This document shows positions 32,054 to 44,454 of a stretch of DNA of 64,000 nucleotides, piece by piece; positions within the stretch are counted from its first letter, which is position 1; each line of letters opens with the position of its first letter. The stretch is from contig NC_132989.1 in assembly GCF_048564905.1 (NCBI RefSeq), positions 100,542,257 to 100,606,256 of the forward strand, given 5' to 3'. A program made the translations under genes and the position numbers. Under the pieces are notes generated by a model that worked only from the letters and a program-made list of their open reading frames with translations, searched no databases and was not told where the DNA came from. This DNA comes from Vicugna pacos. Taxonomy: Eukaryota; Chordata; Mammalia; Artiodactyla; Camelidae.

Positions 32054-35000
32054 TAGTATCCCTCGTGTCTTCACAAATAACATATGATAACTTTGTCAAA
32101 AATCTGTTTAAGAGCTACTTAGATATTGACAAAAGGAACTTGAGAATTGGTAGACAGAACTGACCCCTCAAATTTCACACTAAGAACTGCTAAACTGAAA
32201 GTACCTAAAAATTAGCCAGACACATGATTCATAAAATTGGATAATATAATTGAATGAGGAATCCAGTGTTAATATACAGAGTCTAATTTTGAAAGACTGG
32301 ATATTTATAAAAATACATTATTCACCAATTTTTTTTGTTGTTTTGGATACAAAACATATTACCTATAGCAGCATAAAGTGTCATACAAAAGAAGAGAAAA
32401 ACAAATATAAAAAAGAAGTTTCTAAAGGTTTGAATTAAATCAACAAAGGATAACTTAAAACTGACATCCTTTCAAAATACCATTATGAAACAAGAATTCA
32501 CAACAGGAGTTAGAAATGTCAACTACAAAGAATGAATTTCTTTGCTCTTGTCAATGTAACAAAAGACCTAAAATATTGTTTTGAGTACATTCAATCTTTT
32601 CATATTTAAAAATATCTCAATGGTTGAAAAATTACTATTATCCTAATTTAAAAGCATATTACACATAAACCTTTTATGCTCTCATAGTATGGATAACCCA
32701 CAGGCATTTTGCTTATCTCTGTAGATTTCTGACAGGCATTGTTAATAGCTGAAATAATCTGCTGGGGTGTGAGCCACTTCTTAATAAGTTTTCACTGAAA
32801 GAGGGATAGGTGGAAAGAACATGTTCTCTTCTCCTATGGATTTAGATTTTGCTGCATGAAGACTGAATTACTAGAATGGCTTTGACTTTTTTATAAACAT
32901 GAGAGGCCAAACCTGGGAAAAAGAGCCAGCACACTGCGGAGGCAGAGGGGAACAAATTGATATAATCTGTTCCTTAATGGTATTGTTGAGTTAGTTCCTT
33001 AATTAATAATAAAGTTGCCATAACTTTCAAATTTTCTATCAATTGAAATAGTAAACTTGCCTTATTTTAAGATACGTATAGTTATTTTTGTTTTCCCATT
33101 ACTTGACCAAAAGCATCCTAAATAATACATGCTTCAGGAGACATCCAAATCTGAATACTCTAACTCACCTCCAAACTGTTATCATCATTGTTATCTAGAA
33201 CTCATGGTCATCAGTAACCTATACCATGAAAAGGCAGAATTGCACCAATACCTGAGGTCTCATAAAACATTGCTGGACATCACCAGCAATCTTAAGGGAG
33301 TCAGGGAAGTGGTAAGGGCAGTAATTTGGGGGAGGGGGGTCCATAATTCCAGTTTCCAAGGAGCTTGGTGGGATTGGGTGGCTGGATTCTCCAGAATTTT
33401 AATTCCAGAAATATACCAATAGAGACCAGTGAGGTTAAAACTCTTGGATCTTGCTTATTTTAAAATTATAATGCCCTAGGCAAGAAGTACAGTTATGAAC
33501 TGGGCAAGGCTAACTTTGTTTTGTAGGAAACAATGTCATGGTTAGCCTCATCAGACATGCATGTCTTGGTATTCTAGCCAAAGACAGCAGCATAACTTAT
33601 GATAGATACATGGACCTACTGTCAGCCAAATGGCTCAAATGTCAGCTATGAGACAGTCTGACTGGAGCCTATATGGCCCTCTTGCCTCAAGTATAGTATT
33701 TTGGGGGAATAGTTTATTTGACCTCAATTTTACTATCACCGTGAATCTCCTTAGCAGATATTTACATATATGATTTTCTTTTGCTAGATTATAGAAATTC
33801 AGTTATTTTTGTGTATTAACAGTGTTATGTGAAGTTGCTAAATTCACTTTATTTTTATTGAATTCAGGGAAAAGGTTTTGACTTACCTCCTGATACCTAA
33901 AACTGCTATCAGAAACTTTGAAAAAGTCTTATTTTCTTTACCTGAATGCTAGAAGTGGTAGTTCATTATATTTGACATTCACTATAATTTTGCTATTCTG
34001 GACTCACAGTCAGTTTTTTTTTGAAGAGTCTTTGGCTTTTTTTCCCTGAAAAATAGTGATCCAACGTATAGATAAAATAGTCCTTTATTTTTGCCTCAGT
34101 TCTTTCACTAACTCTACCAATCACCTTTCCCCATCATTCATATATTTTATTATATATATTTCTGGTTTCATTGTAAGGAATCCAAATAATAACAGAACCA
34201 GTTTGAAAATAAAACATAATTTAAAAAAAATACATCTATTTTACTTTATGGTAGAGCTTTCACTAAAAAAAAAAAAATTCATTTTGAACTAAAATTCCCC
34301 TAGTTAGGTGCTATGTTTTAAATTTAAATTTGTTCTCTGAGCCGATACGAAAGCTATGGGATATTTTTCAAGTAGCTAAACAAAAAAATCTATTTCTTCC
34401 ATAATTAAACAGAGGTAAAGGGCTCAAGAAATTTATATGTGACTATGCTATTTTCATTACTATGACTAAAAGAGATTTTATTGTATGCATTCAATTATAA
34501 TGGACTCTGAATCATGTCAAATAATTTTGTGACACAGTCCATCTTCACCGATATGCAATTTTAACCTATATTTTACATAGATGATAACATTCCTAAACAT
34601 ATTTAAGATAACTATAGGAAGTCATAAAACATATTTGGTGATATTTCACCAATTTTACCTATTGTTAATCATTTCAGATTTAAGTGAATTTAAATTTAAC
34701 ATGTTGAGTTTTTATTTATTTCTCCCAATTCAATCTTTTATTACACACAATAAAAACTCAGTAAAACATTTGGCATTTCAGACAATTTCACTGTTTTTCT
34801 CTTGTAGCATTTTACAACAGGACTGAGTTAAAAGTACTTCTGTCAGTTTCTAAATCCTGAATACAACAAAAGCTCTGTTTATTCTACAATACTTTCTGTA
34901 TTTGCTTCAGTTTCCTTGAAAGTATAAAGGATTTTTTTTTCACTTTTCCCCTGAATATCTTCTTTCAAACTATACAATTCTGCTTTCTTAGCATACTGCT

Positions 35001-35946
35001 TTTCCATGTTAACATGTTTATATTTTGTGGGTTGATTCATCTCTTTGGTTTATTCACATTTAAGTACAGATAATCCGATTCAGGTTTGCAATTATGAAAT
35101 AATAACATGAAACTTTTTTTCTAGCTCTTTTTCTTTTATCTACATTTTAAAATTTACTTTTGTCAATATTTTCTCCCTAAAATTCAAAATGTATATAATG
35201 TGCTAAATTTTATTAGTGTGTATTCTTTTCTCTTATTTGATTTTGTTTCATGTGGCAAGACCAGACAATATGTCCAAATCCTCCTAACACAGCTGTAAAT
35301 AAAAGTCTTTCAAAATTGTTCTTTCAATTCTACATCATGCTAAACATTAAAAGTAATATAATAGCTAAGTTTATGAATAATCATTCAATTTCATTCAAAT
35401 GATTCTATGTCTAAGATATAGTGTTCATTTGTATGATACAAGGTAGCTGCTATTCCCAATTTTCATGGAGTTAAATATTAGTTTTTGTTTGGGGGGTTGT
35501 GTTTCAGAAAACGTATTTAACAAATTTTCATTATTATCTTATCTTCCCTGAAAATGTCTTTTAATGTAAATATATAAAGGTCTAACTTCCTAAAGACTCA
35601 TTGTGACCTTTTCGGCAATTTAAAGATATGACTATATCCTTTACTGATCTGTGCATAGGCAAATAATAAAATATTTATATGTGTATAGTATGTATCTAGT
35701 ATAATTACATCCTAAAAGTGGACACAATACCATTTTGGATTTAATATCCCCAAATTGCATACTTAACCAACATATTGTATAGAAACAATCTTACTATATT
35801 TTTTCTGAAGTCAGACCTTACTTAGAGTCAGCATACTAAACATTTATAGAGCATACTCTGAGAGATATTGTTTAGTGCAGAATACCTATATATAACAAAT
35901 GATTTTAATTTAACTGCTTAGTTGATGTGAGGTCAACGTGTGATTA
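32054..35946. other. 3.9 kb unassigned
   Basis: No family confidently recognised. Segment 33129-33720 is less AT-rich and keeps a 97-codon frame (33129-33422) with no recognisable motif; it may be an unassigned LTR or ERV piece. Segment 32760-32960 resembles LTR-like text. The remainder is AT-rich with A-runs (for example 34265-34280). Confidence 0.4.
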
Positions 35947-36194
35947 CAGCTGACCCTTGAACCAGGCAAGGGTTAGGGGTGCCTATCCTACTCCTGGTTG
36001 AAAATCCTCGTATAATTTATAACTGGTCCTCTACATACGAAGTTCCTGTGTATGTTGCTCCTCCATATCCCTGGTTCCACATCTGGGGCTTCAACTAACT
36101 GCCAATTGTACAGTATTGCAATATTCTATTGAAAAATAATAGTGTATAAATGAACCTATGCAGTTTAAAACCCATGTTGCTCAAGGGTCAACTG
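35947..36194. mobile_element. Tigger/pogo-type MITE, second copy
   Basis: Excellent terminal inverted repeats: the left end reads cagctgacccttgaaccagg and the right end reads tgttgctcaagggtcaactg. A TA precedes the left end, as expected for the target site. The interior keeps gttaggggtgcctatcc and gttgaaaatcctcgtataa-type phrases. It is about 248 bp, non-autonomous, from the same superfamily as the copy at 2349-2562 but a different internal deletion product. Short open frames that read through it are meaningless. Confidence 0.92.
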
Positions 36195-36631
36195 CAAAAC
36201 TAGGATGTATAGTTACATGCATAAAATATTTCTTGGCAAGATTATTAAACAAGAATAAACCTATATTATTTGAAAATTCACCCATTTTGCCTGCACAAGT
36301 ATTTGAAAAACTGAAATGCAAAGGTGCCAACGTAAATGTAATACATCTATAAATAACTTTATATAACATAAATATATAATCACACAAATCAAAATAGCCT
36401 TTTGCACTTCTAAATTCTGGTTTGTATTTTCATTCAATGTTATATGTGAGACAGAGAGATGAATAGTAAACACAAATAACATAAATTTAGCCACTGAATT
36501 ATGTGTGTGCATGTATGTATTGGTGGTAGTATGCGATAATTGTTTGAAAATATCTAATTCCCTAGAATTATACGGTCTCCAGAATAAAAAGTTAGTAATG
36601 TCTACCAGGATGATAATTGCTAATTGTTTCT
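36195..36631. other. Unassigned AT-rich sequence
   Basis: Nothing recognised between the MITE and the L1. Confidence 0.5.
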
Positions 36632-36650
36632 TTCAAAAGACTTCAATTTT

Positions 36651-37281
36651 TTTTATTGAGTTATAGTCAGTTTACAATGTTGTGTCAACTTCCAGTGTAG
36701 AGCACAATTTTTCAGTTATGCATGAACGTACATATATTCATTGTCGCATTTCTTTCACTGTGAGCTACCACAAGATCTTGTATATATTTCCCTGTGCTAT
36801 ACAGTATAATCTTGTTCATCTATTATACATTTTGAAATCCTAGTCTGTCCCTTCCTACCCCCCTCTCCTCTGGCAACCACAAGTTTGTATTCTATGTCTA
36901 TGAGTCTTGTTTCTGTTTTGTATTTATGTTCTTCTTTTTTTTTTTTTTTTTTTAGATTCTACATATGAGCAATCTCATATGGTATTTTCTTTCTCTTTCT
37001 GGCTTACTTCACTTAGAATGACATTCTCCAGTGTCAAATGTTGCTGCAAATGGCATTATGTTGTTGCTTTTTATGGCTGAATAGTATTCCATTATATAAA
37101 TATAGCACATCTTCTTTATCCAGTCATCTGTTGATGGACATTTAGGCTGTTTCCACGTGCTGAATTGTACTGCTATGAACATTGGGGTGCAGGGGTCTTT
37201 TGAAGTAGGATTCCTTCCGGAAATATATATATATGCCCAGGAGAGAGATTACTGGGTCATATGGTAAGTCTATTCCTAGTC
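36651..37281 (-). mobile_element. 5'-truncated L1 with target-site duplications, minus strand
   Basis: On the minus strand this is the L1 ORF2 C-terminus and 3' UTR, about 630 bp, with the tail at the left (T-rich on plus). Landmarks on plus: tacaatgttgtgtcaacttc (3' UTR end), gtgctatacagtataatctt, tctggcttacttcacttaga (the SEVSQKE region) and tccagtcatctgttgatgga. A 19-bp duplication with one mismatch flanks it: ttcaaaagacttcaatttt at 36632-36650 and ttcaaaagactccaatttt at 37282-37300. The T17 run at about 36938-36954 sits within the 3' UTR. Truncation is in late ORF2. Confidence 0.95.
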
Positions 37282-37300
37282 TTCAAAAGACTCCAATTTT

Positions 37301-37481
37301 TGACTAAATTATGACATAGGAAAAAAATTATGAGCCCCCTAACCAATGAGATGGCAATAATACGGTTATTAATGAAGAAGACAGTGGAGACTAAGAGTAG
37401 ATGTTCTGATATAGATTGCTTCAATAACCTTCTCCTCTATATTGCAGTGAACTCTGTAAATAAACAATATCACTTTAAACA

Positions 37482-37515
<34 letters not shown>

Positions 37516-38279
37516 CTACCTAGAAACTAGCTTTCAAAATTAGTTGCTTACTGAGTCAAACTTATTCAGATCTGTTCATTTATTTAAATAATCTATTTGA
37601 CTTCATCTGTTAAGTTGATAGAGATTTCAGTATAACAAAAAATCCAAATTACTAAATTCATTTCTCTGTTCTGTTGAAAGTAATTTGAAGATTTTAATTT
37701 CTTCAGTGACAGAGATACATATTCAGAATTCCACTTGAGTTCAATAAGTGCTAAACAGGAAATATTTATTATTCAATAGCTGTAAGAATTGTAATATGTA
37801 CAATAGTGACCATGTAAGTAGAATAGAAATAAATTGTGCAGACTAATTTATTCTTTTGATTTCCTAATTGTTAGAAATACATAGTGTAGCAAAGAACTTA
37901 TTCCTGCAATTTACGTTTGTTAGAAACAAATATTTGCACAAAACCTATTCAGAATTCATCCCTTCAGAATTCATCCCTTCCACTGGAGCAGAATGTTTCA
38001 CTGAATAATCCTATTATACTAAGCCAATATACTAAGTATCTACATAATTTTTTCAACAGGTATATTAACATAATACCTTCTGAATGCATTCTCTGTGTTA
38101 AATTAAGATGTATACATATATTCAAAACATTTTATTTTATTCAATAAATGAAGTTATTTATATTTCTCTAGCAAATGTTTTCCCCAAATTTAATGGGTCC
38201 ATTTATTCATGACATTATTTTATCAATGTACTCATGATCTGCAACAAATATTTTCCTCTTCTAGTCTTATGAATTTTAT
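37301..38279. other. Unassigned sequence with CA repeat and short duplication
   Basis: Contains the (CA)n at 37483-37513 and a perfect 15-bp tandem duplication (ttcagaattcatccc) at 37948-37977. No gene recognised. Confidence 0.5.
37483..37513. repeat. (CA)n microsatellite
   Basis: A pure CA run of about 15 units. Confidence 0.95.
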
Positions 38280-38860
38280 TACACTGTACCCCTTCCTCCC
38301 AGTCTTCATGCCACAAAAATGGTAATGATTCTTGTGCCTCATCCTCTGTCAACAGCCATTATTCAGCTACCAAATAGTGCCACTTCTAACTCCAAAATTA
38401 TCTTGAGTACTTCCATTTTCCTTCAACTTCCATATGATTACACTAATCAGGGAAAACATTATTTCTTAACTGGGCAAAGATAAAATCCATTTTTCTCAAT
38501 TCTTGTTATTGTTCAATCTATTGGATAGATTATATCTCTAAGCCAAAATCCAGTTTGACTTCCCAGTCAGATCTTGTCCTTCTTAGGGCTTTAAGCTTCT
38601 CTCTCACAGATTCCCACTATAACACAGTATGGCAAGCATCCCAGTATGTTGCCTCCCTAACTGGAAACTGGCAAATATTTTTCTACTCCTTTGCCTTCAA
38701 GAATGATGTTCTCTCTGCTTAGAAGATTATCTCCGTCTGCTCTCTGCTTGGCTAATTCTTAATGACCTTTCTAGACTTAGAACAAATGTTGAATGGCTAC
38801 TCAGTATCTTATAGATCTCAGAATATTAAATTTATAGGACTTATCAAAGTTCATATGAGA
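38280..38860 (+). mobile_element. L2 LINE fragment, plus strand
   Basis: Tracks L2 ORF2 downstream of the RT core: accacttctaactccaaaat-type text near 38375, a Cys-rich 'tgcctggaatgctctt'-equivalent at about 38705-38735 (gatgttctctctgcttagaa) and a 'caagtctttgctcaaatg'-equivalent near 38760. Strongly decayed. Confidence 0.5.
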
Positions 38861-39358
38861 AACTATTTGCATAAGTTTACATCATACATTGGTTCATAAA
38901 TTTTATAAGAAAGAGAACCCTTTTCAGTTATAATCCATCCTACTTTAATCCATAGAAACCAATAAGCATGTTTTAATGAACACATGTTTAGAAATTACAC
39001 CTTTCAAATTGTAAGTAAGGAAGATAAAAGATGTCTCCATGAGTCTAGAAGATCCTTTATCTGGATACATGTATTATTCTATCACTTCTTCCAAAATAAC
39101 ACATTTGGTGCTTGTTTAACTTTGTTTTTTACTTTTTTGGGTGTGCTCATCAGTTTATAAATAAGGCAAATATATGTTTGAGTTTATGTGTAATTTTAAG
39201 TATAATTTTGTGCTCCATTTTTATGGTAGGCACTGTACTATTCATTTCATATACATCACATAATTTAATTATTTTTCTAACTGTTCTCATTCATTTTCTC
39301 ACCTAGACACATATTCTCTCTCCAATCTAATTAATTTGAAAATATTCTTCTAAAAATA

Positions 39359-39812
39359 TTGGAATCATTCATGACATCTCAAATTCAACAATTAATCTGT
39401 TAGCAAATCCTCAAATAGCTATGTCTCTCAAAACCAAAATCTATACAATGCCCTGCAAGACACCATATAATATGGTCTTTTGCCCCATTCTTACAACTCT
39501 GATTTTGTGCCGTAGAGTTGGTGACACCCTTGCTTACTGCACCCAGGGATTGGTGTCACTTTTAGGAGCTTATTTTGTCCCATTTAAAACTGCACTTTCT
39601 TTCTAAGTTCCTTTTCCCAATTTCATATTTTTTTCTCTTTAGCACTCATAACTATCTGTCATATATTTAGCTTTTCTATGTATTTATGTCTTTCCTTTCG
39701 AAAAAATGTAACCTAGATAAAAATAAACATTTTACTATTTATTCAATATGTATCCAAAACAATGCCTAACAAGTAGTAGACCCTCTGTATTTGATGAATT
39801 GACAAAGTGATC
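39359..39812 (+). mobile_element. L2 LINE 3' end, plus strand
   Basis: A good L2 3' fragment. From the left: gaatcattcatgacatctca, atctgttagcaaatcctcaa, aatgccctgcaagacaccat (the 'ccctgcatgatctgg' site), tttagcactcataactatct, then the 3' UTR with acaatgcctaacaagtagta and the tail gtatttgatgaattgaca. It overlaps in family coordinates with the copy at 38280-38860, so the two are separate insertions. Confidence 0.85.
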
Positions 39813-40046
39813 TTCTCCAAAGCTGTAAACTTGTATCTTGTGAGATCGCAGGTTTCAACATAATGAAAGCAGTTTGTACATAAAACAGGCTAAAATAAAT
39901 ACATTGTAGCACAAATATTCAAGAATTTGAAAGACATGATATTCTAGTTACATACTGATGTGGTGAAGAAAAATTAAAATCCAATTATCATAAAATGTAC
40001 TACAAAGAAAAATTAAGGATGAAGTCTTCCAATACATGGTATTTTT

Positions 40047-40158
40047 TTGGTTTTTTAAGTGTATTTATTTATTATTTTTTAATGGAGGTACTGGAGATTG
40101 AAGCCAAGACCTCGTGCATGCTAAGCACACACTCTACCACTGAGCTATACCCTCCCCT
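40047..40158 (-). mobile_element. Camelid tRNA-Ala-derived SINE (Vic-1 type)
   Basis: On the minus strand the tRNA-like body (40083-40157) begins ggggagggtatagctcagtg. It has a perfect Pol III A box TAGCTCAGTGG (complement of 40137-40147) and a decayed B box (gcttcaatctc). A short A-rich, T-interrupted tail follows (40047-40082). The body matches tRNA-Ala as in the SINE family described from vicuna and other camelids. Candidate flanking duplications are tacatggtattttt (40033) and acatgaattttt (40160). This is the best lineage marker in the window. Confidence 0.9.
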
Positions 40159-40159
40159 A

Positions 40160-40979
40160 CACATGAATTTTTGAATAAGCACTTTAAAAATTATTTGAAT
40201 CAGACTTTGATGATGGTAAATTGGAAAGAAGCATCTAGTTTCCCTCCTTCCCCAAAAAACACTGACACTAGGATTTATCATGAATCTAGTTAATCTTAAA
40301 ATTTAGAGCAGCTAAATTGCATGGACTCCTTCCCCACCTGTATCTAATTTCGCATTTCATCCATGTTTGTATATTATCCTTCTTCAAGAAAACCCCATTA
40401 TATTATATAATCTTCTTTATCCCCCAAACTGTAGCTGTTTTTGAGAGTAAAGATTATTCTTTAAGGCAAAACCCTCACAAGCAAGGAAAAATATAAAAGA
40501 AGAACAATCAAATATCGAAGATTGGAAAGCAAATAAATGAGTGGTACTTAATTAGTAAAGTATAAAAAGGCAAATCCTAAACTGGCAGTGGGGATAGCTG
40601 ATTATCAACTTTATAGTTAATTGCAGAATATTTAAATGATTCATGAATTGACAGCACCTGATACCTCTGCAAATAGTGATAAAACTAGGGTCATAAAATC
40701 TATTAAAGGATTAGTAGATCCCTGAATTCCTTCCTTTACTATTTCAGCCACAAAACTGACAGCTCCTAGAACTAGCAATAGAATGCCAATTTGCTTCCTA
40801 GAGATGGTAAAAGGCTTAATATTTAGGGGAATTCAGACAATTGTAAGCTGAGGTACTATACCAAAAGCAGAACTCATAATTATATATGCAAACTGAAAGC
40901 TGATAGCCCATCTCCATGTTCATCCTGTTGTCTACCATCACACAAAGACTTTCCAGGAGTAGACTCTGGGAAAACTGAC
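40160..40979. other. Unassigned sequence
   Basis: Nothing recognised beyond what may be the outer edge of the next L1/HAL1-like fossil. Confidence 0.45.
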
Positions 40980-42480
40980 CCGCCCAAGAGGAAATATCAA
41001 AGAGACTAACATTGAGATCTTTCCCTAATATGCACCAGACCTAGCCACATTCATTGGAGCTCTTTGGAAACAACAGCGAAAAATAGGAAGTGAATTATGA
41101 AACCTGAATGAAAAAGACTACAATCAACACACAATAAGAAACAAAGGGAATGTGCCAAAAAAGATAAGCTGTACATTTATAAAATATATAAATCTCAGTA
41201 ATATTCTCAGAAAAGTGAAAATATTGATTCTGTGATATAAAAATAGGATCAATAAAAAATTTCAGAGAAAAAAACTAATAAAAATTAAAAATGTAACATA
41301 ATAGAATTTTTTGAAAGTGTAAGTTATTTGAATGTTTGAAAGATAAAGTTGAAGAAATAGCTTAGAAAGTCAAAGATATGAGACATAGGAGAAAAAAGGG
41401 ATTTTCATACAGATTGAGCATAAATGTATAGATCGTTCCCCCAAAGAAAAAAGTGTAGAAAATCTTAAATACAGTAATAAAAATATGTCAGGACTAAAGA
41501 ACATTTTTCAAATTTAAAGTGTCCACTGAGGCCCTAACACAATGTATGAATGTAAACTTTTACTAAGGCAAGATGTCAAGAAATTTTAGAACACTGAAGA
41601 GAAAAAGAAGAAAGAGAGGAATGAATAACATAAAAAGATAAGGAATCAAAATGACTTCACATTTATGAACAGCAAACCAGGAAGTTAAAAGATAATAAGG
41701 ATAGTGAATAGGTCTACACTGTGAATAGAAGTTATTTTCCACCTAAATCTTATATCCATCTAAAATGTAAATCATATATTGAAATAAAATGAAAATATTT
41801 TCGGACATGCAATGTATCAAAGCATACCAAATATATGATGTGCACTCCATGTATCATTTTTCAGGAAGAGGGAATATATTGAGATGATGATAATCACAGA
41901 AGAAAACAAAAAAAACCCAATATGGAAGAGAGGCAGACTGTGCTCCCAGGAAGAGTGAAATGTGACATCTATGTGTGCACATGGACATCAAATATAAAGG
42001 GAAAACAATCCAGACTGAAGCAGATTAAAAGACTTTACAATTTCTTTAAGAAGAAAGTTATTAATAAACTACAGTAAATGCACACCTATCAAGAAGATAT
42101 AGTTAATAGCAAAAAAAACTTGTGGCTGAATTATTGACACAAGCAAATTAAGCAAATGTAACTATAAGACATGTATTAACTCCAAAGAAAATAAAGATTA
42201 TGCAGAATCAAGTAAGCATGTCTATATGCCACTTATCTGTGAATACCATTCGTTTACTTTATAAAAATGTAAACATTCAATATTGACCTCATCAATATAA
42301 TAATATATCCATTTTTTGGAGGATGGTAGATGGGAAATGTATGTGCAAGTGTAGGGCCTTGGGGAAGGAAAGAAAGTTAAGTCTTCAACTTCTGTGGTAT
42401 GAAGTCAACAGAAGATATCTGAAGGATCAATGAAGTACATTCTCTGGAGATATGGAGATAAACACAAAGACTCAGCTAAC
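40980..42480 (+). mobile_element. L1/HAL1-like 5' region fossil
   Basis: A-rich plus-strand text follows the same 5' segment family as 23200-23500: the region 41470-41830 aligns in order with phrases about caggagaagtc-, gagaaaaag, ttcacatttatgaacagcaa and the 'attctatacccag' equivalent (aaatcttatatccatctaaa), then gaaaatattttcggacatgc (the 'gacattttcagac' site). No ORF2 text follows directly. The family is moderately supported; boundaries are soft. Confidence 0.5.
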
Positions 42481-43814
42481 AGAGTAGAAAACAGCTACCT
42501 GAAGAACATAAAATGAGGAACGGAAATGGAGGGGGGGCTTGTTCACTGCCTTTTTCTTTACAAAATCTTATAAAACTGGTTGTCTCTTTACACGGGTGTC
42601 TCTTTACATGATAACTATTTTGAATAATTAAATAATAATAATAATTAAAACTGGAAGCTGCAAAAATCGTATCACCATCTCTATGCAAAAACCTTGAGCT
42701 CTGTATCATTTTTCACTGCAGTTGTGCCATAGGCAATCAAAGTAACAATTATCAGGACCCTGATTGGAATAAAAGACTAATAAAATAAACTTTAAGTTGC
42801 AACTGATTCATATGTGTAATGAAAAAAAAAAGATTCAGTGAGAAAGCAGTTGATAAATCAGAGAGAACTGAATATGCTTGTAAATTCTTTGATGATACAT
42901 GTATATTGTATTTGGCCTGAAGTGGTGTTAATAAGACCACTAGAGAAATGTGGTGCGTAGAATTTCCTTTTAAGTATCAAGTGAATTAACATTTAATCTT
43001 TTTGATTTAGTCAATTCTCTCCTTTGTTCTTTTCACAAAATAAATCAATTTGTCTCAAATAAAGCTTAATTAATTTTTATAGAGTGAAAGTTTGTCTTTG
43101 GAACATGTATTTCTGCTGCTCTGTCCTTTAGAATACATTAGATGGAAATTTTTATTTTACACTCTATTTCCAACATCAAAGAAAATGTACTAAGCATTTG
43201 GGGAGCTGCACATTAACCAGAAACTTAATAAAAGAATATTAAGATTTCTTTATTGGATTCAAAACAGGTTAATGTTTCACAGGGCAGTAACTATGCAGGG
43301 TTATGCTCTTCACCAGAAAGAAATCATCTGCATTACTACCAGGCAAAAATATACAAAGCAACATGTTATTTCTCTAATTTTAACCCCTTTAATCAATTGT
43401 TTTACCATCATTGAATCATATTTCTAATATTAAAGAAGAGAGAGCTTAGACATCTGAAGCCTTGCCTCTTCTGTTCACATTTATTTCTGCTTCCCATCAG
43501 AAAGCCTCTTTGTATCCACCTCCGACTGGGTGTATTCACAATATGCCATATTTGAAATTATCTATATTCTACAATTGACGAATACAGAAAAATTCTTTCC
43601 AGATCAAGAATGCCTTATTTCCCAGAATATTATGGCTCAATAGTCTCATTTACATCTTTTTTTTGTACTTTCATAGTCCTAATCTTCCCTTGGGCAAAAT
43701 GAGTGCCACACTCATTAGAAAAAGGGTTGCATATATGAACATATAAAAAGAAAACCATTACTATAGTTAAATATTAAATTTCTTACATAGTTTTAGCCTC
43801 ATGTCTTTAATACT
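42481..43814. other. Unassigned sequence with a 16-bp tandem duplication
   Basis: A tgtctctttac-headed 16-bp unit occurs twice at 42581-42612. An (AAT)n tract lies near 42628-42647. No gene recognised. Confidence 0.5.
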
Positions 43815-43975
43815 TGGCATCACTATCTGTTAAAAATTATTCTCATATCACACATGAGAAAACATGTGATAATAAAGTTGAAATAATTGGTCCAAATCAT
43901 AAAAGGAAGTAAGGATTTAAAAACAAATCTAACACGAAGATTCTTCTTCCAACAGGCTATACTGAATTTCCAAGA
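43815..43975 (-). mobile_element. MIR SINE, minus strand
   Basis: Plus-strand text is the MIR complement in order: ttattctcatatcacacatg with agaaaacatg, gaaataattggtccaaatca (the 'gacttgcccaaggtcaca' site), aggaagtaaggatttaaaaa (the 'gagccaggattcgaac' site) and ttcttccaacaggctatact. Good positional agreement. Confidence 0.75.
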
Positions 43976-44454
43976 AACTGTTGATTCCAATATCAAATGT
44001 GACACACAGTTGACAGAAGAAATGTCTAGACTTCTTTTAATTTTATGATCAATTCTGTCTGATCTAGAAATATATGCTTTAAGAAATAATAAAACCAACA
44101 ACTAAATCAAACAAAGCAAAAACAACTAATTAAAACTTCACAGATAGGAGAAAACTTTATAGCTTCTTTCTGAATGTTAATATTCTAGTAAGATATTCAA
44201 TGGTCATATTCCCACAAAATAGCTTTGCTGATGTTTTTTAGAAGATTACAAAGGTAAATTCATTAACTTATTTTCATTATTTGAATTTATCATATGGATT
44301 AGTTAAATTTAAATTTTCCTTCAGATCCTGATAAAAAACTGGCATTTTTTTAAATCCTTGATCAATAATCTCAGTATATATATAAAGTAAGTCACACAGA
44401 TTTTAAAAGATTATTAAAAAAAACACTGTAATAAAAACAAAACAAAACAAAAAA
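43976..44454. other. Unassigned AT-rich sequence ending in an A-rich tract
   Basis: A/C-rich low-complexity text at about 44434-44454 directly precedes the L1. No gene recognised. Confidence 0.5.

Noticed and set aside
40083-40157. Possible functional tRNA-Ala gene
   Set aside because: The A box is intact, but the B box is decayed, the body carries SINE-specific differences and an A-rich tail follows, so it is a SINE and not a tRNA gene.
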